Shown here in pieces: positions 34,717 to 46,824 of a stretch of DNA of 64,000 nucleotides. Both the position numbers and the translations under genes were made by a program. Positions within the stretch are counted from its first letter, which is position 1; every line of letters starts with the position of its first letter. The stretch covers positions 204,465 to 268,464 of the forward strand of contig NMRB01000014.1 of NCBI GenBank assembly GCA_002633025.1, read 5' to 3'. This DNA comes from Notospermus geniculatus. Lineage: Eukaryota > Nemertea > Pilidiophora > Heteronemertea > Lineidae. The notes beneath the pieces are model-generated. The model saw nothing but the letters and a program-made list of their open reading frames with translations. It made no database searches and was not told the DNA's origin.

Positions 34717-35277
34717 TTGTCCAATACAGTGTACGGAAACCTAGTTTTTATGAAAAGAAAATTTTATCATAAAACTTTTTTTTATCTTAAAACTTTGTTT
34801 GAAGAAACTTGGTCTTTGTGGACAAAGGAGAGGTTTCAACATTTGAATGACAAAATCTAAATTTATGTGAAAATAACCATACAAATATGTCCTTTATCGA
34901 CAAAAGTGAGGTTTGGGACAAGGCATTTGACAAAAAAACTTTGTCTGCTTCACAAAAATCTAGTTTATGTATATAAACCTGTTTTTTATCGATAAACGAC
35001 ACGTTTGGATAAAGTATTTATTTATATAGATTATTTTCACATAAATCGAGTTCTTGTCATTGAAGTGTTGAAACCTAATCCATTATCCATAAAGAATTAG
35101 TTTAGAATAAAAACCTAATTTTTACGACAAAAACTTAATTCTTGTCGCAAGAAGTTACTTTTGTCAACAAAGACTACTAGTTTCTTCATAAAAACGAAGT
35201 TTCTATCCATAAAAACTAAGTTAAAACTACCTTTCTGTCATAAAAACTAGGTTTTTAGACTTACATGTATTGGACAA
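34717..35277. mobile_element. 561-bp foldback-like element filled with decayed palindromic units
   Basis: Ends ttgtccaatacagtgta and tacatgtattggacaa are inverted, as are the adjacent aacctagtttttatg and cataaaaactaggtttt. The interior is an irregular array of AAACTTAGTTTTTAT / GACAAAAA-type units in both orientations (for example tttatcgacaaaagtgaggt, ataaaaacctaatttttacg, ataaaaactaagtt). It looks like a satellite-like array that grew inside a transposon. A 104-codon frame from 34458 runs into it and is not supported as a gene. Confidence 0.7.
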
Positions 35278-36012
35278 ATGGTTTGCAATAAGCGCAACCG
35301 GTGTGAAGCGAGATTGAGGAAGGGACGAAGACGGATGCCTCGTTTACGCGGGGATCACAACAAAGTCTGGACATTGGACTGAACAACAAACCAACAACCC
35401 GGGCACGGAAGCGAGGATCAGTGACTCTCCAAGCAATAATCTCCAGTCATTTACTCTCTCATGATGCATTCATTATCAATTACATATCAATCATTGATCG
35501 CCAGCAGGCCTTATATTGTATTTTGCCTGAAGCGACCTTTGATGTGTGCTGCCGTGGGCGGAAAAAAGCACAGATATCAATAAGAACCTCAGTTAAATGC
35601 ATATTTAAACTGTATTTACACCACACATCAATAAAAATAATTCATTCTAATTAATGGACAGTGTGTGGTTAGAGGAAAGGATTTCATTTCAAGATCACAT
35701 GGTTTATGCCAGCATCCACACACAGTGCGGTTACTGCAGCTGTCCCAAGCGCCGGTCACGACTGGATTGATCTTATGTGACGAAATGAAATAGGTAGGCC
35801 TATTAGGTAAGAGGAAACGAATTTTTGAGAAAGCAACTTAAGAATTTCAAAGAATCTTTGAAAAGTGCAAAGATTTGAAATTTTCTTTTGCCATGTCTTC
35901 TGGTTCTGCTCTAAATTTACAAGAACAGAAAAAATATTTGGACACTAGTCTTTGGGGAAGTTTGCGCAAACCGTGAGACTGACCCAATGATTTCATTTTC
36001 ACCGCGATGAAA
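35278..36012. other. Unique sequence
   Basis: Nothing recognised apart from short frames. Confidence 0.4.
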
Positions 36013-36200
36013 GGACAATTTGTACCGGACAACTCGTCTCCGGACAATTCCCGGACAATTCGTAACGGTACCAGGACAATTCGCGGTACCAGGACAACAC
36101 GTATACCAAGGACAATTCGTCCTCGGTCAGTTCGTACGTGCGGACAACTTGTACCGAGTACACTTCACACCCAGGACAACCTGTTCCCAGGATAATTCGT
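36013..36200. repeat. Degenerate short tandem array of GGACAATTCGT
   Basis: About a dozen variants of ggacaa(t/c)tcgt, separated by 2-14 bases and often preceded by gtacca or ccc. Spacing is irregular. Open frames on both strands (60-68 codons) are by-products of the repeat. Confidence 0.75.
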
Positions 36201-38163
36201 AACATTACAAGACTATTATTACCAGAATAATCTCGATAAATCTAATATTAACCTTTGTAAAAGTCAACTTGGGATCCGACACATTACTAATAAATCAATA
36301 ATGGCGCAAACTCCTTTTCTTTACGAACGTCCATCAGGTGTGGCCATTTTGGCAAGTCGTAGACGACAATATGAAGGCGACACAGAAAGACAACATATTG
36401 CGAAGGTATGAGTGGTTATGAGTGAGTAAAAGATGGATTTCCTTGGCCTAATAAAGCCACAAGGTCATCAGTATATGTAATATGACGCAGCTTCCTTGTC
36501 GTTTTACCTCGTTTTAAGTTATCCGAACCGATTTCGTGTGGGAGACGAACGAAAAAGAGGTCATCCATCGATGACAATAAATCATTCATCAGTCCTACCC
36601 TGGACGTTTTCTTACTACGATTGTGAATCGCATGAAATCAGGTGTAAGTAAAGAGAGAATACTAGAAAAGGAAAACTAATTAAAAGCAGTAAAGAGTGGA
36701 AAACGGGAGAAATATACTCTACCTCCTCTTAGTGCCATGCCCTCCCAAGGTCGTCTGACCAGATTGTCTGTCTGGAAGGTAGCCAGAGATACCCCGGCGT
36801 CCCTTCTTAACATAAAATTTAATGAGGAGCGAACCCCAGACTATAGAAGACGAAATATCCACAACTGAGACAAAGAAGCTGGAATAAGATTCCGGATTTA
36901 GAAGCAGTTATTAGGGTTGTCTGATGCCGACACAATGACAAGGTCACGTATTGTCTGCTATTGTCCCCTGAATCTCAATTTTAATAAGCGTATTATTATA
37001 GTAATTCTTTGATATTCTGGCTGTTGCAAGAAGTTTGCATGCGGTTGACGTCCTTTTCAAAGTAAAACTCCAATGCTAACTTCACTACATCGTGATAAAT
37101 CTCATGAAAAACTAACTTTTTGGTGCATTTTCGTGACCTGCTACACCAACAAATTGATTAAAAGGTTATCGTCATCCCTCATTATGCCGAATATCTTGTT
37201 GGGGGTGCCTGGATGGTAATTTGACCCCCAGAGGGTAAATCTGCATATGATAATGAGGGGGTTTTTGAGGGATCTTGTATCAAGGAACTGCATGAATTGC
37301 GGAGACAAAATGGCGACCATTTTTGTCTAGAGATGAAGACGAAAAGTCAACTGAAGAATCTTAGACGTTTCTCAAGAAAGATGTTGAGCCCCCACCCCCC
37401 ACCCCCAAAGTTTTAACTTTCAGATTACTTTTCGATGAGGTGTCATCAATAACGTGTCTCCCATAATGAAACGTTAGCAGTTGTAGTCAAGATATATGAA
37501 GACATCAATTATTGCAAATAACTAGTGAAGGAGGTTCGCATTTTTCGCAACTTGGCCGTATTCAAATTATGAGTATTCTATATTAGTGATAACTATAGGC
37601 CTACAATTCTTAACCCTTAGATGCTTTTTTTACAAGAAGGTCCAAAATATGAACGACAAATAAACTTATCCTCACCGCCTCCTCGGAGACAAGAACATAA
37701 GCAGCTCTCTGTAAAGACGTTTCCATATGTCCTCGGATAAAGAAAGGTATCCGCAATTTGCAATATCTACTTCACTTCCTTTCATTCCAACAAAATTCCT
37801 GAAATGAATACTTATTTGAATCGCACAATGCAATAAAGAACATTTCTTCTTTTTTTGAGTATCTTTGTATCATTGCAACTAATGGACAAACGTGCCATAT
37901 GTCTGCAAGGATTGGTCATCTGTCGTCTAATTTAAAAGTTATTTTTGATTCAAATAAATATTTCAGAATGAAAGAAGCTAAAGATAATAATAAATTCTGA
38001 GAAAATTTCACTATATCCTGTGGCTACGGTCACCTTCCTAGGGGTGAGGGTGGGCCAATGAATCATGGTGCAAATACCGGACATGGTGAGTTGAAAGAAC
38101 AAAAGTCTGACACGTTTCTAATTATATTCTCCCTTCTTCCTTTGTCATGACCAGCTGTGAGGA
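36201..38163. other. Unique sequence
   Basis: There is a C-rich run with three C5-C6 tracts at 37389-37405, opposite G-tracts. No gene was recognised. Confidence 0.4.
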
Positions 38164-38233
38164 TTACCTACAGCAAACCATACTTCCAACAACTTTTAAA
38201 GTTGTTAGAAGTATGATTTGCTGTAGGTAGTCC
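38164..38233. repeat. Compact hairpin with about 30-base arms
   Basis: tacctacagcaaaccatact followed by tccaacaactt, then aagttgttagaagtatgatt followed by tgctgtaggta, with almost no loop. Only about two mismatches. It could be a tiny hairpin element or a small-RNA precursor-like fold; no second copy was found. Confidence 0.6.
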
Positions 38234-38584
38234 TAGGAAAAGTAAAAAGGCACCAAGAAAGGGCAGTAGAGCTACGACATTGGGTGAGGTCAAATGTTTT
38301 AGTTAAGGGTTATAGTTATAGTTACATGTATAGTTATAGTTTACTTTGAGACCCTAAAACTCTTGCTCCTTTTTACTACGAGTAAACTATGGGCCGAATT
38401 TATAAAACATAGCAAAAGCTTACAAGCCAAAGTCCCAAGACCAAGCTTTTGCTTGTAAAGGAGAAGCACAAGCCAAAGATTTTGCTCACAAACAAATTCA
38501 TAATCAATTGCTTAACCTAATGACCTTTTCTTATAAAGCCAAGCAAGATTTTCTCCCTGATGAAGCTAATGCTCGCAAGACAAA

Positions 38585-39116
38585 GGGTGATATGAATAAA
38601 AATCAGTATCTACTAGCTAGTAGTTACTAGAAGTAAAAGTAATTAGTTCCAAGCGTTTACTCTAAGTAGAAGTGAACACTTGAATTCATATGAATAAATA
38701 CTAGTAGTTGATTTTACTGCAAAGTAAACACTTCCGCCCTACTGGTTTTTTACTCGTCTGATCCTGGGTTCACCATACTGAAATTAATACTGCTGATTAT
38801 TCATATCTCGGCAGTATCTACTGTTTTTGGAGTAACTACTGCACAAGTATTAACTAATACTTATTAGTAGCAGCTACAAGCAATTACTTACAGTAATTAC
38901 TCCTGTTTTATTCATATAGTCACCAGTACATGTATATACTTCAAATATGATAAATAAAAAGGCAATTTCCAGAGCTAGTTTTTATGCAAACACTCTGGAA
39001 ATTGCCTTTTTATTTATCATATATTGTGTGTCAATTTTTGTGCTTTTCATCTCTTTGGATCTATATACTTCAAATACTGGAGTAAAAGTTATTACTTATT
39101 TTTATTCATATCACCC
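38585..39116. mobile_element. 532-bp element nested in F5, 3-bp AAA duplication
   Basis: Left gggtgatatgaataaaaatc and right tttttattcatatcaccc are inverted. The sister copy has the empty site gacaaagcttctg; here it reads gacAAA-element-AAAgcttctg. The interior has cagtatctactagctagtag and related tagtattt/agtaatt motifs. It is itself interrupted near 38945. A 90-codon frame across it (38947-39219) spans element junctions and is not a gene. Confidence 0.9.
38945..39022. mobile_element. Third-level hairpin with perfect 30-base arms
   Basis: atatgataaataaaaaggca followed by atttccagag is exactly inverted at 38993-39022, with an 18-base loop. A direct repeat of about 15 bases, tatatacttcaaata, lies on either side (ending near 38948, and at 39062-39076). 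Downstream, tgtgtgtcaatttttgtgct matches the repeat flanking the N gap at 10222-11166, so this is a copy of that family. Confidence 0.8.
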
Positions 39117-40914
39117 AAAGCTTCTGCTAATTCTTATAGGGAGTTGCTTGTTGTATGAAGCAAAAGCGAAACTTTATAAACACCTCTTCAAGAAAAAGCC
39201 CAGAAAAAGCAAATGCTAGTTTTTATGAATTCGGTCCTATGGAGTTTACTACGAGTTAACTACAAGTAAACTATTGGTAAATTATGGGGAATGATTCATT
39301 GAAACAGTACCAAGAAATCATTCCTTCAGTTCCAGACTGTGATTCTGTATAAAATTCAATTCACAAACACGGCTGCCACAGCTTGAAACATGGGAACAAA
39401 AATTATGGCTGCAGTTCAGTGGTTTACTATAACTATGATGTCCACCAACAAAGTTAACTAATATACTACTCAAACAAAGTTAAGGACCACTTGTAATTTT
39501 GTGTACAACTTTTTCATATGACAGTTTTTACAGCTGAAAATGGTATGATATAACTGTTCTGAATGACCTCAACCACACTGTGATGAATTACATATGTGGT
39601 AAGTTTCAGTTGTTGCATAACGTGTTCTGAAGCAATGCCTGAAACAGAATCATGAGTTATGAGAAAAGTGGTCCTTAACTTTTTTTTGAGTAGTGTAGTT
39701 AACAGCTTAGCTGTTATGGTTACCCCTGTACGAAATAACCTTTTGTCTTTTTTAATTGTAAACTTTATTTTTCTGTTCACAGTCATCTATCAATATACAA
39801 ATAGAGTGTGTTTTTCAAAAAAGAAGGCCGATATTAATTTGTTAATTTCTTGGACATGGCTATAAATATTTTGGAAACTGGTAACTACAGTTTACTACCT
39901 AACAATGTCCTCTTTCTTACGACACCAAGGAATCCAATTTACTGTCACAGATGACTGAGTACGAAGCAGTTCAATCAACCATGTCAGAACTGGTCTTGCA
40001 CCAGATGCAATGTAGATGTTTTGGTAATGAACCTTGTCTGCCCAGTGCAGGGCTTTTGCTGGGCTTCCAAATTATGCAATCCTCTGCCTGTTACACATTG
40101 CACACTTCTTAAAAGTTGGGAAGATTGTTCATTTTCTCAGACCAGCAAAATGCAGTTTACAACGTTATCAGGAACGCATTGAGAGCGATGAGAACCAGAG
40201 CTGAAGTTTGTGTTGAAAGGAATGGGGGNCGAAGGACACTGGGGTTAGGTGGGGGCAGGAAGAAGCACCCAAATGTTAAATCATTGAATAAAAATTTTGT
40301 TAAGGACACACTGGTCTTTCTTCTTTTTTAGGTAATGAAAATTGTCGGAGTTAGGCTGCGGTGAATCTGGTGCAAGACCAGTTCTGACATGGTTGATTGA
40401 ACTGCTTCGTGCTCAGTCATCTATGAGAGTAAATTGGATTTCTTGGTGTCATAAGAAAGAGGACATCATTAGGTAATAAACGGTAGTTGCCAATTTCCAA
40501 AATATTTTAGCCATGTCCAAGAAATTAACAAATTAATCTCGGTTTCCTTTTTTTAAAACACACTGTGTACACATTTTTTTAACATTTGTACACATCTTTT
40601 TACATTTTTACAGCAGAGAACTGACACACTTTACATACAATACATAAAGTTTACCATAACCTTACAAGAGCTCAGGTAAACTATGAGTAAACTCTACCAA
40701 ACCATAACTATTGGTGTTATAGTTGAGTTTACTCACAGTTTGAGTGATATAATCCCAGGTGGACAAATCTCATAGTTATGGTTACAGTTTTCTTAACTAT
40801 AACCACAACTATAACGATAACTACAAGATTTGACCTCCCCCGTTGAACAAATGCTACCAAGAATTGGTCAGTTATGAAACTATTGGTAAACGATTTGATG
40901 CAATGGGCCGAATT

Positions 40915-41216
40915 TATAAAACATAGCAAAAGCTTTCAAGCCAAAGCCCCAAGGCCAAGCTTTTGCTTGTCAAGGAGAAGCACAAGCCAAAGAATTTGCT
41001 CACAAACATATTCATAATCAATTGCTTAACCTAATGACATTTTCTTATAGAGCCAAGCAAGATTTTCAATCTGAAGAAGCTAATGCTCGCAAGACAAAGC
41101 TTCTGCTAATTCTTATAGGGAGTTGCTTGTTCTATGAAGCAAAAGCGAAATTTTATAAATACCTCTTCAAGAAAAAGCCCAGAAAAAGCAAATGCTTGTT
41201 TTTATGAACTCGGCCC
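40915..41216. mobile_element. Palindromic MITE F5, intact 302-bp copy
   Basis: gggccgaatttataaaacat to ttatgaactcggccc, flanked by AAT at 40912-40914 and 41217-41219. It serves as the empty-site reference for the insertion in the copy at 38391. Confidence 0.9.
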
Positions 41217-43573
41217 AATATCTTCTGGAAGATCTTTCAATGAATTTCATTTCAAACCGTAAATTCTTTTCAGCTTCCTATGGAAATTACGCCAAATTAC
41301 TTACCAATAGTTTCATAACTGACCTATTCTCGGTAGCATTCATTCAAATCGTTGCTCTTCTGCCCTTTCTATTTGCCTTTTGTGCTTTTACTTTTCGGTA
41401 CCAGACTTTTTCACTTCGTCGAGTCTTACGTTTTTTTATGTCGCTTTTGAATTTGAAAAAGCCTTGATATGATACCAGTCCTTAGGTCGTCGACACCACC
41501 CCTGTATAGTATCGCTGTGATACCTAACAAATGACCTATGCCTATGGATGGAGGTGGAAACTTTTTAATTTTTTACGATATGAAAGGTGACAAATCTTAC
41601 ATTACAGATTCTCCATGTCAGGTATTTTTCTTTTTTCGCTGTAACAGCCAGATAGGCCTATTCCTCGCATAATGCTACAAAAATCGACAAACATAGACAC
41701 ATCGGATGCCCTGGTGTCGTACAGTCATTCGGCATTGTCATCGTTAACCGCAGAGTCAGGTAAACAAGCAGAGAAAAATTCGAGGACACACGGATATTGT
41801 AATGAACAAGTTAAAATTGTGCCCTTTCTTAACACGGGAAAATACTTTAATTTGGCGCCTAGGCCTTCCATTCTAAATTCCGGTTCGTACATTGTGTACA
41901 CCAGGAAAAAAATAAAGCACATTTATTGATAAAAGAAGAAGATCGCAATGATTCAAAGATAACTGGTATCATGCACGAATACCTTCAACTCACTAGAAGA
42001 AAAGTCTTATGAAAGTCACACCACGCCCAGACACACTCTCTTTGGATGGAATCAAATAAATCTTACCGCAATGCGAAAAAAAATGTGGCGTATGTAAAAA
42101 GAAGAAAGCATCGGGGCGTGAAACCTTTTTATCAGGACAATTTGATAAATGGGACGCGTGGTGGTAAAGCATTCCTTTTTTGCTGCTTCCACTACAGGGC
42201 TAGGTTCTAAATATTGTTTGAATTCATCTTGATATGCGTTTTGTTTATTATTTGCTAACGAAAAGGGATGGGGTTGCAGAGCTGCATGGGTTTGGAAGTC
42301 TTGCCTACGATAAAAAGCCATAGACAGCTCCTACATTGTTCCTTTTTTGGTCTTTTGTTGTATTTTCAGTTCAGTTTAGACGTACTTGATGTTTTCCTCC
42401 TCTCTCCAACGAGCCTTTTTTGTATCTGAGTTTTTTGACGCCACTTAAGTAAAAAGGCTATCAATCCAATAATACAAAAATCTGTACATTTACCGATAAA
42501 TGGAAGTGGTATACACCAGCAGCCAACAAACGTTTGATATTACTAATCCTTTCAGATCCTGACGAATAAACTCTGTTTTTTTTACATTTAATCTATCGGC
42601 CATCAAATCGTGTAAAATCCATGCCGTTTAATCCTACTCCGGCAGATGCAGGTTTGTTGACTTAGTATAGTACTTTTGAGTTTGTACGATCATTGACGAA
42701 CAAACATAATAGGCAGGTTTTTGTTCGACAAGTACCCCTTAGGTATGTTAAGGTTAATATGAATTTCACATAAAACGAGCGCGTGCCAAGTTTTTTGAAT
42801 GGTTGCAAATGAGACCCGCTGGGCATGACCTATTTGGTAGACTAAGTGGGATTCTATTTTCAATCACTGTTTTAGGTGCGTCTCTAAACGGTCCTTGTCC
42901 TCGCTCCATCCTGATGGTCACACGTTGTTTTCCTTTCATGTCAACTACTCAATTTTCTGCTTCTGTTTCTTTCGGGGAAATCGAACATCGTCAGGGCAAG
43001 GAATCAAGTTGTATGCCACAGAGCCAGAACATGTCCCAGGTGCTAAAACCGTCTGCCTCAAGGGCTGCAGCAAATACATCTAGCACTTTCATTGGTTGAT
43101 TTCAACTCAAGCGAATGTTGCTTTTTTCATTTCAACAAAACGGATGGAAAAAAAGTCTTACGTTTTATGTTTCGGCTTCAGCGAGGTGCTTTCATTCTCG
43201 CCATAAGCAGCATAACTCTATTGACATCACACCGTCCTAAAGGACAATTCTTCAAAAGTTGTCACATTCCCAACACATCATGATATTGGTGTCGTTTTGT
43301 CCCTTTTTCTTTACATCCCTTTGTTGTCGGTGGCATAATGCTGGTTTATCCTCACCATGATATCCCAGGTATTATGAAAATATGATCAAAGTCTAGCCAA
43401 AGCACCAGAGGGAATTGACAAGTCCCGATGGTGTTTGGTGTTACATTTTGATTGAGATTAAATACCCTGCAGGGTAGTTGGTTTTTCTTTGCTCTTGCCT
43501 GCCATTTAATGCTTCGGATACCTCCTCCGAACTTCTGACACTCAGAAAAATGGCCTATGACACAGAGAACGTT
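41217..43573. other. Unique sequence
   Basis: Frames of up to 98 codons (42803-43099) are open on both strands, without recognised domains. No repeat was found. Confidence 0.4.
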
Positions 43574-43665
43574 GGGCCGTCATTCTAGAAGCTTCCTTGT
43601 TTGCAGGGCAGAATACAAAAGCTTAAAGTGGACCTTAGAGTTAAGGAGGCTTCTAGAATACGGGC
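43574..43665. mobile_element. Palindromic MITE F1, internally deleted
   Basis: gggccgtcattctagaagct then directly tccttgtttgcagggcagaa, lacking about 25 bases (the aaggtttacctttagct block) present in other copies. Right end ggaggcttctagaatacggg followed by c. Confidence 0.85.
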
Positions 43666-43669
43666 AAGA

Positions 43670-43796
43670 GAGTTTCGCAAGTCCGCCAGATTGACCTACA
43701 TGTAAGTTTACATTTAAGTTACGATTTTCTATTGTCCGAGTACATGTATCCGAACAATAGATAAGGCCTAACCGGACGGTGTAAAGTACCGAAACT
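43670..43796. mobile_element. Decayed GAGGTTTCG-family element
   Basis: Left agagtttcgcaagtccgcc and right ataaggcctaaccggacggt ending taccgaaact correspond to the element at 13741. The arms have diverged and an internal acatgta-rich insert is present. Confidence 0.6.
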
Positions 43797-44140
43797 AGGG
43801 GTGAGTGTGGTTAGAATCATGAGTTACATGTAGCTAAATGTCTTAGGCCTAATATAGATTACGGAACTTCCTTTTAAGAGGTCACCAATATGCAAGCGGG
43901 GTTTTCCTCCCTAAAGCCTCCCCGACCCGTCCAAAATCGATGTAACATTTTTGAGTATTCCCCATCTGTGGGTGTTCCCCTTCTATTGTCTGACGGAATA
44001 AGTTGCGACCTCACAGTATGGGACACAAAGAGAAATGCGCCAATCTATGCGCGTCCCAAATAATAAGAGGAAACACTGACACACGGAAACACTGGCAGAT
44101 GTAACACCTGTCTGTCAAGATATGTACAGTACCATGCATA

Positions 44141-44387
44141 AAAGACGCATTCCACGCTAACGTGGGACACTTTTGTCCACTTTTTTCCGTCCTTTTGGAT
44201 TAATGACGTTTGCAACGCTGCAATTATCAGTGGATTTGATAGTGTTGCAATCATCATTTCCGTCCTAGGACCACATGGAAATGATGACTGCAACAACTCC
44301 TTTTTCAAGTGGATAACAGCGTTGCAAACGTCATGGACGGAAAAAGTGGGACTTAGGCGCCCCCAGTTAGCCCGGAATGCGTCAAAA
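44141..44387. mobile_element. Inverted-repeat element, GACGCATTCC ends
   Basis: aaagacgcattcc..gctaac and gttagcccggaatgcgtc are inverted, followed by cactttttccgtcc and tgacgtttgcaacgctg with their inverses. The centre holds a second palindrome, gcaatcatcatttccgt with ggaaatgatgactgc. A minus-strand 115-codon frame over it is an artefact. Confidence 0.75.
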
Positions 44388-45291
44388 GTCAACCAGGCCT
44401 TAATGAGGGGGCGTTAAATTCTATCACACCGGATCTGTGACCTCTGAGAAACGAAGTTACGGTCTGTTTCTGGGGTTCACAAAGCCCCCGTAACTTTTAA
44501 GGGTACGCAAATCCTTTGTCAGGCTGACAATGAACAATAGGTTGTCCGCAAAAGGACAATACATGGAATTTGCGCACTCCCGTAACTTGCGGGAGCTTAG
44601 GTACTTACGATAATGCACTGGTTAATGATGGACTTCATGGCCATATCCTCCTGTGGGGACTGACTGACATGACAGGAATCACCCCAGCAATAGATAGGGG
44701 CCTACATGTACGTCATTTCGGATTACCAACTTACTTCATCGTGGTGTTTCCTCTAGCAGGCAGGTTCGAAAAAGACGCTGAGATCTCTACGCCATCAAAA
44801 TCATTTTTGGTTACAGTCTGACATCCACCGTAGATAGTTAGCCCATGGGTAGTGCATCTGTCCAGGTTGTAAGCTAGTCTCGAACCAATGATTTTGATTT
44901 TGAGATTTTTGGTCTCTGCCTCTCTGCTACGTACATTATTACACTTCTTGCAGCAAGAGTAGTACTTATTCCAGTAGATACTCACTCGAGATCCTGGCTG
45001 GTGGGATGAAGAACTTTGAACAGCATAGATATTAACCAGACGATAAGTATACTATGCTTGTTAAAACCTTGCTTTAGGCAAGTGGCAATAACGAGTAAAG
45101 TCGAAGGTTTGGCTCCACTGGCGAATAAATTAAAGGGGAGATAGGTTCCATCGAAGAGCCAAGACGTCACCGCGGGTCTTTTGGGATTAAACGTTTTAGG
45201 CACAGAACTTGTGGAATTTGTAGTTTGTTCAAAAATGATGTGGGAGCCTATAGAGAACATCAAAACCCTACAGTCATGGAAGGCTTTTATC
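44388..45291. other. Unique spacer
   Basis: The inverted ggtacgcaaatcc / ggaatttgcgcactcc pair near 44510-44580 suggests another eroded element. Nothing else was recognised. Confidence 0.4.
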
Positions 45292-46165
45292 GGGAACATC
45301 ACCATTCAATTAGTTAGAACATCACCATTCAATGGGGGAAGCTATAGGGAACATTACCATTCAATGGGTTATTGGCTACAGTAAGAGAGGCTATAGGGAA
45401 CATCACCATTCAATGCTATAGAAAACATCACCATTCAATGGGTTGCTGGTTACGGGAAGTGAGGCTATAGGGAACATCACCATTCAATGGGTTGTTGGTT
45501 ACAGTTGTGGGACGCTATAGGAAACATCACCATTCAATGGGTTGTTGGTGACAAGCGTGGGAGGCAACAGGGAACATCACCATTCAATGGGTTTTTGGTT
45601 GCAGTTGTGGGAAGCTATAACATCACCATTCAATGGGTTGTTGCATGGTTACAGATGCAAGAGTCTACAGGGAACATCACCATTCAATGGGTCGTTGGTT
45701 GCAGTTGTGGGAAGCTATAGGGAACATCACCATTCAATGGGCTGGTGGTTACAGATGTGAGAGGCTTTTGGTAACATCACCATTGAATGGGTTTTTGGTT
45801 ACAGTTCTGAAGGCTATAACTTAGGAACATAATCATGCAATGGGTTGTTGGTTACAGTTATGGGAAGTTATAGGGAACATCACTTCTATTCAATGGATTG
45901 TTGGTGACATGCGTGGGAGGCTATAGGGAACATCACCATTCAATGGATTGTTGGTGACAGGCGTGGGAGGCTATATTAAATGGGTTACACCATTAAATGG
46001 GTTGTTGGTTAAAGTTATGGGAGGCTCTGAAGGGAACATCACCATTCAATGGGTTGTTCGTTACAGTTATAGGAGGATATGGAACATCACCATCAATGGG
46101 TTGTTGGTCACAACAGTGGGAGGCTGTAGACATCACCATTCTACAGGGTGTCGTTACAGAAATGG
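45292..46165. repeat. Minisatellite, about 50-bp unit, 16-18 units
   Basis: The unit core is gggaacatcaccattcaatg, then ggttgttggttacagttgtg and ggaggctata. Intact neighbours are exactly 50 bases apart (for example 45473, 45523, 45573); others are shortened or rearranged. The first units are truncated. Repeated translations (GNITIQWVVG) arise in all frames because 50 is not a multiple of three, and they are not proteins. Confidence 0.92.
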
Positions 46166-46824
46166 GAGGCTATGGTGAACACCAGGGTTGTACGTTGTCG
46201 TCCAAGACCACCTCACGATGAACAGCACTGCTGCCTCTGTGACGAAAATACCAAACGACTTCCTTTGCGAATGTCACGTTCTTTTATTTGACAAAACAAG
46301 TACATGTACAACAATCTGACTGACTAAGCACCTATGATGGTTTACAGTTATCGGCCACAATGCATTCAAAATCCTGACATGAAAATCGGAAAAGGACACT
46401 AATATCCACCACGGAAAGACTCCGGCAATGATGATGTTCCTTTCCAAGGTAAATAAACTGAGATGCAAACAGGCGGGGAAAATTGAGAAGCTTTTATCTT
46501 GGAAAACCAGTTCACAACAGTCGTTCCTTTAAAAGGAAAACACATACAACCACTTACATGTACCACAGGGAGATTTTGATGTACACGTAATACGGCACAG
46601 GCCGAGTAGTATAAACTTTACAATGGCTCAGTACAGTCAAGCTCAGTATAGGAACAATAGAGAACCGCCCGAATGATGTCGGACTTGTAAATTTCATTGC
46701 GTTTGTCCAACCCTGCTTTTGTCCTATCTCACTTTCGCTGATAATGTGGTCACTCAGTAGTGTAAAGTAGTTGTTATCTAATATTTGGGCCACCTTTGCC
46801 GCTGAATAGAAACCAGCCTGCATA

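Larger units (their letters stand above)
38391..39237. mobile_element. Palindromic MITE F5 (GGGCCGAATTTATAAAACAT ends), interrupted
   Basis: Left gggccgaatttataaaacat, then agcaaaagctt; right gcaaatgctagtttttatga followed by attcggtcc. It is flanked by TAT (38388-38390 and 39238-39240). Comparison with the uninterrupted copy at 40915-41216 shows an insertion at 38585-39116. Confidence 0.9.
38282..40841. mobile_element. Large inverted-repeat element with subterminal AGTAAACT repeats
   Basis: The outer ends gggtgaggtcaaat (38282) and atttgacctccccc (to 40841) are inverted. Both subterminal regions are crowded with ttatagttatagtt and gtttac/gtaaac motifs (agtaaactat, gagtttact, aggtaaactatgagtaaac). 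Long inner arms of about 200 bases, 39795-40013 and 40362-40575, are near-perfect inverted copies (for example gcttcgtactcagtcatct-type and cagttctgacatggttgatt). There is a spacer with an n at 40229. No transposase was recognised. The left arm carries the nested F5, F4-like and hairpin insertions. Confidence 0.65.

Noticed and set aside
37389-37405. G-quadruplex on the minus strand
   Set aside because: Only three G-tracts are separated by loops, so a canonical four-tract structure is not clearly available.
38947-39219. 90-codon hydrophobic plus-strand frame
   Set aside because: It spans the junctions of three nested transposable elements and includes a perfect hairpin arm; the frame is a chance product of repeats.
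45487-45824. Frames with repeated GNITIQWVVG-like peptides
   Set aside because: The minisatellite unit is 50 bases, so the same repeat is read in all frames; this is not a repeat protein.
45292-46165. CRISPR-like appearance of regularly spaced conserved blocks
   Set aside because: The DNA between the cores is itself repeated rather than unique spacers, and the genome is eukaryotic.
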